Assembly: GCA_029204225.1 (NCBI GenBank)
Contig: CM055110.1
Coordinates: 43,443,862-43,507,861, forward strand
DNA: 64,000 nucleotides
Reading direction: 5' to 3'
Origin: Diphasiastrum complanatum
Lineage: Eukaryota; Streptophyta; Lycopodiopsida; Lycopodiales; Lycopodiaceae
Shown: positions 22,467 through 32,259 of the stretch, in pieces
Position numbering within the stretch: the stretch's first letter is position 1
Layout of the letters: every line of letters begins with the position of its first letter
Program-made: the position numbers and the translations under genes
The notes under the pieces: generated by a model
What the model saw: only the letters and a program-made list of their open reading frames with translations
Database searches by the model: none
What the model was told of the DNA's origin: nothing

Positions 22467-22478
22467 TGGTATCAGAGC
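22467..22478 (+). promoter_or_regulatory. copia primer binding site
   Basis: TGGTATCAGAGC, the exact plant copia site complementary to initiator tRNA-Met, directly abutting the LTR end. Confidence 0.9.
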
Positions 22479-22978
22479 TACAATAGTCCTACGTGCCTGA
22501 TCAGTGGATACAACTTGTCACAGGCTCCGCAACGAAGTGAGAAAGTCCTTCACAGGAGGTGAAAGCTTGGAGAGACAAAAACGGTTGGAAGAAATTCTTC
22601 TTGATGTATTTTGCAGGTTTTGGAGCTCAAAGTTATTAGTGGGGAACGATAACACAGTGCCGGAGGCATCGTAAAGGCCAGGGCAGCATCAGAGAGATTG
22701 AAAATCTGTTGAGTGGGAAAAGTTTTACAATATTTTTTTTTAGTCTTTGTGAAAAGTATCATTTGTCAGAGAGTTGTGCCAAAAAATCTCTCATTTGTTT
22801 GTTTGGGGTACTGCAAATCACACCAAATAGTGTCTAGTACTGCTATTTAGAGCTTTGAGGCTTCATACCTTTCACATTACTGAATATCTGTCTGTTTGAA
22901 CAATCACTCGTTTTGAAATCTAAGCAAAGAGAAATATTCCCTCTGAAAGTTCTTATATTCTTCTTTTTTTATATTCGT

Positions 22979-23222
22979 ACCAATATCAGATCCAAACGCG
23001 CTAGCTGAAGAGAAACCCGCGCAGTCGTACATCTGTGCTCCAGTCCGATATCTCATGTCCATACCGATATCGGATCCAAGCGTCCGAGCTAAAGAGAATT
23101 CTTAGCAGTTGTACATCCGCGCTCCAGTCCGATATCGCATGCTCCAATATCGGATCCATGTGCACAAGTTAAAGAGGATCCTGAGCAATCGTACTTCTGC
23201 GCTCCATTCCGATATCAGGTGT
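22979..23222 (+). repeat. three-copy ~80-bp tandem repeat with GATATC palindromes
   Basis: Three degenerate units start at 22980, 23064 and 23144 (spacing 84 and 80 bases). Each has CCRATATCRGATCC at its start and a GCTCCAGTCCGATATC-like end, so every junction carries two near-palindromic GATATC sites. It lies 400 bases upstream of gene X and downstream of the copia primer site, so it could be a regulatory array of either. Confidence 0.8.
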
Positions 23223-23636
23223 ATAATCGAAAAAAAAAATATTATACAATTCTGTGACATGATAAAATTTGGAGACTAAGTTGTGTGCTCAAACTGAGCC
23301 ATTTTTGTGATCCGGACTTGCATTACAGGAGTTCTCAAACTTAGAAGGGCTGTTTGTTACGAGTTTTTTTTTTTCCCTCTCTGTTTATGTCCATGTGGCC
23401 CAGTCGGTTCTTGACATAGTGGCTTCTATGTAAAATAACTCGCCTGACCCGGAAAACACAATTCATAGTTGGGCAAATTTGAATTTCTGGTTCGGTAGAT
23501 TGGAAGCATACTATTGGCTGACTAAACTGCTTGGGTTAGCCTCAAGTTAAATTATCTTGGGACTCACAAATAGGTTTGGCGCCTATTATACTCTGGACTC
23601 TCATATTGACGAGTTCAAACTTGAACTCTTCAAGCT

Positions 23637-24918
23637 ATGGCGATGAGAAGGAGACCGAGATCCTTGATATGCTCTGCAATTTTTTATAATGAGAAGGAAG
23701 ACGATGGCACATGGATTGCTCGTGAATATCATAAGGCTTCTTGGGTATTGATGCATCCATCGGCGAGAGGGGCTTTTCGCCATAAGAAAAAGGCCAAGTA
23801 TACATATAGATCTTATTGGAAAGGGCGGATTATTGATTTCAAAGTTTTTCCAGGAGGACAAACCATTTCAGAGGTGCTTATTCAACATGTTTATATGCAT
23901 TCAGAACTTAATGTGGAGGCTATAAATCCACATGATTTTCGAAAGTGTAATTGTAAGTATCTTAATTTTTTGGATTGCTTGTCATTTTTAAAACGTAATC
24001 GTATTTATGAATTGGAGCTTATTATGATTTTGTATTGCAGATCTATATCCTTCAAATATCATAAATGGGAACCTGTGGCGTCTCTTTTAGGTATTATAGA
24101 TGTCATCTACAGAGGACGAACAACAAAAGAACTTGCAGATTCTGGAATGTTTTTTTATGATGCCATGTATATTCCAGACACAAATGGAGGAATGGGAAAA
24201 CTAGAGTATATACATCTACCTAATTTTCAAGATAACGTGTGGTGGATTGCAGTCAACGACAATATAATAAAATGCTTTCGTTCCAAACTATATAATGATG
24301 TACAAAAGTCACTCAAAACTAGTATTGGATCAAGAAATGTGCCCTTAAGCTGGTTTGTTCCAATGTCATTGTTTGTCAGCTCTTTTTCAAACACGGAAGT
24401 GCATCGAACTCCCACATTGTTTGCAAAAATCTATCAAATGATTTTTTATTCAAATTCATGGACAAAGGTTGGGATATAAGATCCACTGCAAATATTTCTT
24501 GTAGAATCAAACATTCATCCATATCATTTAGATATAGTATAGAAAAGCAAATGCTTAGTATGGTGTTTCATTATCAGAGATGGAAAGAACACAATGGTAC
24601 TTGGGCCCCATTAGATCAAGATCTAGACAGCATTGGACACACTGATAGTATATGCATTGATATCATAGCAAATGGGGATTTACTCACTACTATTGAGGTT
24701 GAGCAAGACTGGACCTTATTCTACATTAGAACGGAACTGACACTTTTACAACAAGATATCCTCGAATATTTCAACTTTATATTGGATGGAAAATTGGTAT
24801 GTGAAGTCCATGAATTTGTATATTAATTTGTATTCATTATCCGTTTTGTCAATATTCGGATCGCTAACTGTAATCTGATTAATGTATCTTTGTGCAGATA
24901 CGTAAAAGACATGAATAG
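23637..24918 (+). pseudogene. gene X, copy 1 (uncharacterised, three exons)
   Basis: Unknown protein of about 395 residues from ATG 23637 to TAG 24916-24918. Introns at 23953-24040 (GTAAGT...TTGCAG) and 24797-24897 (GTATGT...TGTGCAG). Conserved blocks: TISEVLIQHVYMHSELNV, then KWEPVASLL, FFYDAMYIPDTNG, FRSKLYNDVQKSLKTS, and EKQMLSMVFHYQRWK. The C-terminal part (VEQDWTLFYIRTEL...FNFILDGKLIRKRHE) has the look of a ubiquitin-like fold, which is speculative. A one-base deletion in an A run near 24425 shifts the frame; otherwise it is intact, so either a very young pseudogene or an assembly error. A second copy is at 61041-61970 with the same intron 1 position. Neighbours are the C48-like peptidase and gene Y. 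Confidence 0.65.
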
Positions 24919-25024
24919 AAAATCAAATGCAAAGATTTGGGTGGCATTGTTCAGATAATAGAACAATCATGATACAAGATTTGTAAAAGATCTCATAAAT
25001 ATCAATATATTTCTCATTTTCTGA

Positions 25025-25400
25025 GAATGTACATGTGTGTCCTGTATTTAACAATGGATGCTTTTTTCTCATTGTCTCTATCTTTCTATATGCCCATAAT
25101 TATTCACAGGGCATTACATCAAAAATGTATATCTCTATTCAATCTATTATTTACAGCTCAAAGTAATATGGATTATCTCCAACCTGCACTAGTGTCAATT
25201 GTGGACTTGATTGGCCTCCCGGTTCCGCAGCTGGACTGGGTGTTGCATAAGATAATAAATTCACCAACATCTGTCGACGAAACTCATATATCTCATTCAT
25301 TGAAAATGCTCGACATTTATACTACAAATCCAAAAGAACCGAGTCAATTGACTTATCAAAAATCAAATCGAAAATAACTTAGTTAGGCCATTCACTAGTC
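25025..25400 (+). other. short unassigned reading frame between X and the peptidase
   Basis: A plus-strand frame (25027-25377) containing QPALVSIVDLIGLPVPQLDW. No family recognised. It overlaps nothing except the last codons of the oppositely oriented peptidase gene, so it could be a fourth small exon of the unit or chance. Confidence 0.2.
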
Positions 25401-26093
25401 TATTTCCTTTCGTATATGTGGAACCCCGGATTGCATGATGTACCACTCTAAGAAGTCCTGTACATTGCGAATGGAGAACCATATACAGCTATGTCCATCA
25501 TCTTGCTGAGCTGACTTCAATCACAAAACGTATAATAGGTTAGTTGTGCACTCTGAAAAAAATAGATCATATTACGTATCAGATACTTGATGAGAAATAC
25601 TTACTTCTGCATCAACAATCTCCAGGTGGCTATTTACAGTGGCCCCATCCGGCCTTGGCAAAAATGGCAACATTCTGCTGTACATCACGTCCATTTCGAC
25701 ATGGGTAGATTTTAAGGAGTTCATCTTTAAACAGATGGGATTAATGATCCCGTCTGAATCTTTCCTAAGGGAGATTATATGCATATTCCAATGCTTACTG
25801 CAAACAAGAGATAATTAGTTAAACTAGAGGAATTACAATACCTATCAAAAATATTACTAGAATATATTCTATGTAATCACTTACTTTTGGCAGTATGAAA
25901 TAATAAAGACTTTGGTCTCCAAGGTTGTATGGAGAAGATACTTCGTTGCCTTAGTTGGACTATGAAGGGTGTGTGCAAAAAAGGACAACACAACTCCAAT
26001 GTTCTTACTGTCATCGGATTTACATCTATTTACAAAATACATCAAACCAGCCTCCACAATTGGATCTGATATATATGAGGTCTTCTCCTTCAA
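25398..26093 (-). CDS. Ulp1/C48-like cysteine peptidase (5' end lost)
   Basis: Three minus-strand exons with clean phases: up to 25885, 25797-25605, and 25514-25398 (stop TAG); introns start GTAAGT and end TTTGCAG and TTGAAG. Key residues fit the SUMO-protease (Ulp1) fold: KVFIISYCQ leading to NKHWNMHIISL (catalytic His), then CLKMNSLKST where the family has a catalytic Asp (here Asn), then AQQDDGHSCIWFSI (oxyanion Gln and catalytic Cys). Such enzymes cut SUMO or related modifiers; several plant transposons carry one. The upstream part is cut at about 26093 by a copia gag insertion. No stop or frameshift interrupts the remaining ~150 codons. Asp to Asn may weaken or abolish activity. Confidence 0.6.
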
Positions 26094-26800
26094 GATTGTT
26101 TTTGAAATTGTTGGAATGATCCATGATTTGAGTTTCCACCTCTTGATTGGTGTCTTCCACGACCAAATCCACCACCATGTCCCCTGACTGCAAGAGCTTG
26201 ATCAAATCCCCTGTTGCGATGACTCAAGTTCTCTTGACATTGTTCTTCCTGCAAAAGCAATCCACCTAACTCTTCATAGGTTGGAAGATTTTCCCGTGTG
26301 ACAAACATCTGATGTGACTCACTCAAACTATTCAATGTCAACTACACGATCTCACGGTCCTGTACTCGCTCTCCAACTGCTGCTAATTGGTCACGAATAT
26401 CTTTGATCTTCAGTAGGTGATCAGCAACAGTTGCACCATCATCCATCCACAATGTATGCAGCTTCGTCTTTAGGAATAGCACTCGAGATGTGTTTGTGGT
26501 CTCAAACAATGCCTTCAATGTATCCCATGCTTCTTTTGGTCCTTCTGAATCCAAAATGTAGGGAATAATTGCATCTCTAATTGATAAGTTGATGACATTC
26601 TGTGCTTTCCGTTTTCTCCTGTCAAATGCCCATTGATCTTCTTCAATCAATGGCCTTGTCTCTTCACCTGTCACGATCTCCCATAGCTCCTTTTCCATCA
26701 AAATGTTCTTCAGTTTGAATCTCCAAACTGCATAGTTGCCAGCTCCTTCCAATTTACTTGACTCATTGAGGACACTCTCATTTAGAGTTGCCATTATTGG
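26090..26800 (-). pseudogene. copia gag fragment (UBN2 type)
   Basis: Minus-strand frame from ATG 26794 with features of copia Gag: GNYAVWRFKLKNILMEKELW, GPKEAWDTLKALFETTNTSR, LKIKDIRDQLAAVGERVQ. After a stop at about 26342 it continues as SESHQMFVTRENLPTYEELG and a Gly/Arg-rich basic stretch (GHGGGFGRGRHQSRGG). The zinc knuckle, protease and pol are absent and no LTRs flank it. It sits between the truncated peptidase gene and gene Y, so it inserted into the X/Y unit. Confidence 0.85.
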
Positions 26801-27127
26801 ATAGACATTAGAGGAGTTACAAACATCAAAAGGGCCGTCTAAAAAATGCCATGTAGGACAAAAAAAAACGCCAGATTTTAAAACTCCGATGGACTTTCAG
26901 GTCCAGTTTAGCTTAACCTTACTAGTAATGAGTAGTTAACATGACACGATTATGACGTATGCAATTGTGACTTCAAGAACCTATGACACTCATTAACTAA
27001 CTTTTTCAAATTTGAAAATGAGATTGTGTCCCTCGTTTTAACTAGCGAGAGAATAAACATAGAATCTCAGGTACGCCATGGATGAATAATAGTGTCTATT
27101 TTCTTTTTGATATGTCAGTTGATGTTT

Positions 27128-29700
27128 GCGGAGATGTCTCAGTTTCATCTACACATTGTTCTCCCTGCCGAGAATGCTCCGATAGCTAAAAGAGGAGTAG
27201 TGAAAGAATCCACAGTTTCTCCACTTGATATGATCGCTCACAGAATCAACCAAAGAAAGAATTACAATTTGTGGATTGATGGAAGTTTGTATCCATTGGA
27301 TCCGAGCTCGATGCAAGTTCCACAATTCCAATACATCACACAATTAATAAAGTTTTTGTGCGAGAAAACGGTTTATTGGGTTATTGTGAAAGATTGATGA
27401 CTTATGGTGTTGCAAACTCGGTTAAGAAAATACAGAGTTTAGAATGTATGTTAAATGGTTTGCTTGCTAACTATAGAGAAAAAGAGACCGCATTATTACA
27501 AACAAAAGAAGATAATGCACGTTTACATAATATCATGTTAAATTTAAAAGCAAGTAATGATCAATTCCGACAAGTTGTTCGGACATTACGTATATCAAAT
27601 GACCAGTTAAAAGAAGAAACTCGCATACTAGATAAGAAATAAAAAAGAAACAAGCGAAAAAGAATTCTGAAGGACATTGATGAGCTTTCGCTAAATGGAG
27701 GCCAACGGAGACAAAGGATTCAAGCATTCAAGTAAGGATTTGATTTGAATCAGTTCTATTTTAGTTTTGTGAAGTAGCATGGCATTTATTATGTGTCCTA
27801 TTTGGGTTTCTTGATTTTCATAATCATTTGCAGATCAGCATTGGTTGCAAATGAGCATCTGAAGGACAATGACCTGATCGGAAAATCATTGAGTTCGGTA
27901 TTGACAACCAAATCCACAAAGTCTTTATTGGACAATAATCGGTATTCTCGAATCAAGTCCAAGGTCACTTAGGATTTGATGAACGAGGTCGATAAGGTAA
28001 TTGACTGAACATTAATTCAGGGAGCATGTGATTTCTCAGGTATTAGCAGGGAGGCATATGCCAGTATATTTAAAATTATTAAAGAGCCTTTTGGACAATT
28101 GCATGTAAGAAAATTTCTTATTCCTCGCCCTTTTCAAATAAGATTGGAGAGAGATGTATTGAATAAGGGTATGAAAAATGTCATTGGAATCCCTTTTTAC
28201 ATCAATGAGATTTACAATTCAAAATCTGGCAATTTGTCATATATTCAGCCAACAACTTATTTGTGGATTTGAATCATTTATTGAGATTTATAGTGAAATT
28301 CTATAATATTACAAGTGTTAGTATGAGCAAACTTATGCTGGTGGTCAAGCTAGATGAATCGGAAGTTATAAAAGGACAAAAGTTGGAAAGAGTAAGTATT
28401 ACTCTCATGAATGGAGCATTGAGCAATGCAACAAACTCAAGGGATCTGAACTTTAGTGTGCAATCAGAAAATAACATATGGTGGCTAGCATGTTTTCAGG
28501 TAAAAAATGGCTGTTATTCATGTGCAATTTCTTTTGGTAACTGTTTTGAATACATAAAAACTTGTGATTCCATATGTTGAACAGGTTATCAAGGAGGATC
28601 ACGATGTTCTTTCGTGGATTTTTGGCAGAACAAGTTATCTAGATATCATAAAGGATCATATGAATGGCTTAGTGTTCCTGAAAGAGGTGAATTTTTGGTG
28701 GAATGGCATTTAGCTGGAGACTTGAAGTCATTGAAATGTATGTTCAATGTATCTCATGGAGCCAATTCGAAACATCCATGTCTATATTGTATGAAATCAT
28801 CAAATGACGTTTCAAGGAACACAAGAGTTTCAAGAGATATTGAAGATCCCAACTGGAAACCGGTACTACCAATCCCTTTACAAAATGTGCATATTTGCAC
28901 ACTTCATGGGGAGGTGAGGATCATAGAGAAATTAATATATCTTCATATCTTGTTTGCATGGAATACTAAGCCAGAGTCAACATCAAAACAAGCAATCGCT
29001 CGATTAGAGGAAGTGTTGTCAAAAGCAGGCCTTCATAAAGGCCATGTTAAAATACAAAAAGATGAAAAGCTTTCGGGAAAAACAGGAAACGTACCCAATA
29101 AACCTAGCATAGGAGGAGTCAAATCTCGTCGATTTTTATCAAATCATTCTAAAGAGTAGTCTAAGATCCAATACTCGGTTTGGAAAAATGTTATTTCTGC
29201 AACAAAAGTCTTTGAAGATAAAGGAACAACAAGGGTAAAGAAGGTTGAAGTTTGGAAAAAGCTCGATAATATGATTGAAGTGCTTAGAAAAGACACAATT
29301 TCATATGCAGATGCACTCCTATTGGAGAAAACAACAATAGAGTTTGTAGATGTAGTTCGGGTGGCTTGGGGCTCAGATCACATCACCCACTACATGGTAA
29401 GATACATTTGAACTTGCTTGATAGATTCTAACCAATGCATAAATCTTTGATATTGCAGCACATACTAAGACATCATGCATCATTTTTTGCAAAAAAGTAT
29501 GGCAGTTTGAGTATCTGGTCCTCACAAGGAATGGAGAAATCACATTGGTAGGCAAGAGCAGCATTTCATCGAAATACGCAACATGGTGGAACATCCTCAA
29601 AAAATAGTTACACCATTCAGCTATTCCAATGGTTTTATAGACGAGCTCAAATTTGATACACAACAAGATCAACTGAATATCAAAGATTCAAAAAGCATGT
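27128..29700 (+). pseudogene. gene Y, copy 1: coiled-coil, CxxC transposase-like protein
   Basis: Multi-exon gene with introns at about 27732-27833, 28500-28584 and 29397-29458. In order: N-terminal HLHIVLPAENAPIAKRG; NLWIDGSLYPLDPSSMQ; a predicted coiled coil (27400-27640); FSGISREAYASIFK; VVKLDESEVIKGQKLERVS; IKEDHDVLSWIFGRTSYL; EWHLAGDLKSLKCMFNVS; GANSKHPCLYC; HICTLHGEVRIIEKLIYLH; and KYGSLSIWSSQGMEKSHW with HRNTQHGG. The order D, D followed by CxxC, HxE, then E resembles RNase H-fold transposases in which a zinc ribbon precedes the last acidic residue, and multicopy animal proteins with similar motifs. That assignment is inference. Frameshifts (near 27350 and 28650) and several stops break it. 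Homologue at 59157-60560. Confidence 0.6.
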
Positions 29701-29756
29701 AAATTTATAAGCCAAAATTAGATTGATGGCATTCAATAAAGATCAAATGCGTGTGA

Positions 29757-30891
29757 TCAAAAATTCTCAAATTTCACATACATTAAATGAAAAAGAGTAC
29801 AATCATTTTTTTTCATTGTATCTAAGGACAATTTTTGTTGTGTGGTCATGAAGGAACTTTTTTCTATCATACGGATCCAAAAATTGAGTGGATCGCCTTT
29901 TACAAAAATGATTCTATATGTATTTTTTGGGTATTTATGCCCTTGGGAAAAATAAGATAGGGCCTTGATGGCCATGATTAAAAATCCCGCATTCACAAAA
30001 CACTTTTCATGAAGAACACAAATTTCGTTATTTAAAAAATGTTTCAAATAATGAGCCAACGAGACATCCTTCTGTCTCCCACCTTGTCTATCTCTCAATC
30101 CTCCATGCCTGCTAGCAAAGGCATCAATTTCAACGATATTCTACAACACATAATCAAGTGTTAGTCAAACTAGCAGATCAATCATCAATTACACATTAAA
30201 TAGTAAATGATTTTCGTGAGAAGGTGTACTTACCAAATCCTCCTTGTCAGCTTGGATCATACCAGCAGCTTCTAGATTATGACCAGCAATAATGGTGGAT
30301 TGATGGTCATTTGGAATAGTATATATGGGAGGTGGTAGATACTTTTTCTGAAAAGCCAAAAACTCCTCCTCACTCGGCATATTAGCCTCATATGCCCTGC
30401 TCTCAAAGAGCATCCTTTGAAGGGCATCTGTGCCACTTGCCCATTCTACCTGGTCCTCATAGTCGATGCCATCTATGAGGTCGTCATCATCAAAGTCAAT
30501 AAAATTATTAAATTCAGAAATCATCCTTGACATAAGAGATAATATCTCATCTTCTCTCTAATGGATAAGGATGCAATATCGTCCATATGGTACACAGGGA
30601 GGTCCATCAGGGTTCTGCTCTGGTCAATATCGCTCACGGTAGATAAGGGAGAGATAGACAGAGAACGAACCTTGGCAGGTCATATTGTTGTGCTTGTCTG
30701 GCCTCCTCTACATATCCTAAAACCTCATTAGTAATGGAAACCACTGAAGCCACACGAGTGGTAGGGGTAGGCAAACCAATCATGGATGACCCAGAAGATT
30801 CTGTCTCATCAAGGATAAGAGCATATAAGAAAAACACGAAGGCCATACCCTCTTGAATGAAGCGACATACTCGATTGTGTTCCTCATTCAT
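29757..30891 (-). pseudogene. gene W: uncharacterised multi-exon gene
   Basis: Three minus-strand coding pieces: 30891 to about 30670 (starts NEEHNRVCRFIQEGMAF), 30520 to 30235 (FNNFIDFDDDDLIDGIDYED, MPSEEEFLAFQKKYLPPP), and 30140 to 29757 (VSLAHYLKHFLNNEICVLH, KALSYFSQGHKYPKNTYRII). Splice-like ends (CCAAG|GTTCGT, GATTTG|GTAAGT, TTGTAG) support two introns. I recognise no domain. It faces gene Y tail to tail and its 5' end abuts the gypsy LTR at 30907, which probably cut it. It may be a fourth gene of the X/peptidase/Y unit or an unrelated host gene. Confidence 0.4.
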
Positions 30892-30906
30892 TCTTGTCTA
30901 TGGATA

Positions 30907-32182
30907 TGTGATGCCATGAAATTGTTAAATATTGAATATCAACCTAAATATGGCATGATATACTCAAAAATAAAGATATGAGCTGGACAAATATAAATCA
31001 TGAAGAGGCTTAAGTCATTTTTTGAGAATATATCACCTAAGTATTTGCCTTGTATTTAAGGGCAAGACCTTTAAAAGGAAAGACATTGCCTTGGATAGCC
31101 TTTACTAGGTCGTCCATGCGAAAACGACTAGATATGAATTGTCATGTTAAACTAGAGTAATTTTAACTCTTAGTTAAATATACCTCTTATGGTATAATTG
31201 AACATATAGTCAAACTAATTCTTAACTAGACCTTTTCGCGGGAGTGACGCACCTATTGTTTTAGAGGTGTGTTTGTTCATCCCGTAGAACATATATTGGT
31301 CTCACACTTCAGTCTCGAGCATTGAGAGAGAAGAGTTTATGCATATGTAAGAGGTTGAAGAAGTGAACAAAGTGCTGAGAGTTATTCTCCCTGATCTCTG
31401 TTCTCCGCATTGTTGAGTGTGAGTGATCCTGAGTCTACTAGCAATCTCTAACGCATTACATAAATTATTCTCTGATCAGACAGACTCTCTAGCGCATTAC
31501 AGTCGTTTGCTGTGTATCCGTAAAACATGCTCTAAAGAACTATCTTAAAATTATCTTATTCGTTTGTCGCGAATACTTTTTTTTTGGCACTCGAATAATG
31601 TTTGCATTTGGTACAGTCTAGCACGATCATTGAATAAAGCTGTATGTATACATTTGAGATGACAGTTCCTGTCTGAAGAATTGAGTCTTTGATCTATGTT
31701 CCTGATTGTAATTGACATAAGTTTCTAACGTGCTCTAAAACTATTCGTGATCTTTAACCATAACCTTGGACTTAAGTTGTTGAGGATTTCTGTCTAGAAA
31801 CGAACAGTTCGCGAACGCGATTAATCAATTGTCTGCACAACCATGAACACATTGAACATTTCTCGACTCTCTGTTGACACCTTAATCAGCTAGAGTGTAG
31901 TACTGCTGTACTACTCTGATATCTCGCCTGTAGAACACGTTTCATTCGATTTGATAGAGACAAGACTATTGTTCTGGAATTATTAACACTACACACCCTA
32001 ACATAAGTAATACTGGTTACTTTCTAATGTCTGTTGACAACCAGAATAACACCCAAAGCCACTACACATGAAATAAGTCATAAATTGTACCAAATACATA
32101 ACTTTCTAATGCTGTCCTCTGTGGGTTCGACATTATTTACTACAAAATCTATATTAACCTTGTTGGTATAATACAACATACA
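30907..32182 (+). repeat. Athila-like gypsy 5' LTR
   Basis: 1276 bp starting TGTGATGCCATG and ending ACATACA. Two further pieces of the same LTR exist: 43564-44137 (direct, first half) and 42278-42957 (inverted, second half). The primer site follows nine bases later. The length fits Athila-type plant gypsy elements. Confidence 0.85.
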
Positions 32183-32190
32183 CCAATTCT

Positions 32191-32208
32191 TGGTGCCGTT
32201 GCCGGGGA
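32191..32208 (+). promoter_or_regulatory. gypsy primer binding site (tRNA-Asp type)
   Basis: TGGTGCCGTTGCCGGGGA, one transition from the TGGCGCCGTTGCCGGGGA site of Athila and related plant gypsy elements. Confidence 0.85.
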
Positions 32209-32259
32209 TAGCTTAGGAAAGTTATAAGAAAACTGACACATCCATCTTCATTTCTAGTG

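Noticed and set aside
27340-27380. Programmed frameshifting in gene Y, because both copies change frame at the same place
   Set aside because: The two copies shift in different directions, which fits independent indels better than a shared recoding signal.
28000-28024. A very short GTAATT...TTCAG segment in gene Y read as an intron
   Set aside because: About 24 bases is too short for a functional plant intron; more likely a deletion remnant or chance.
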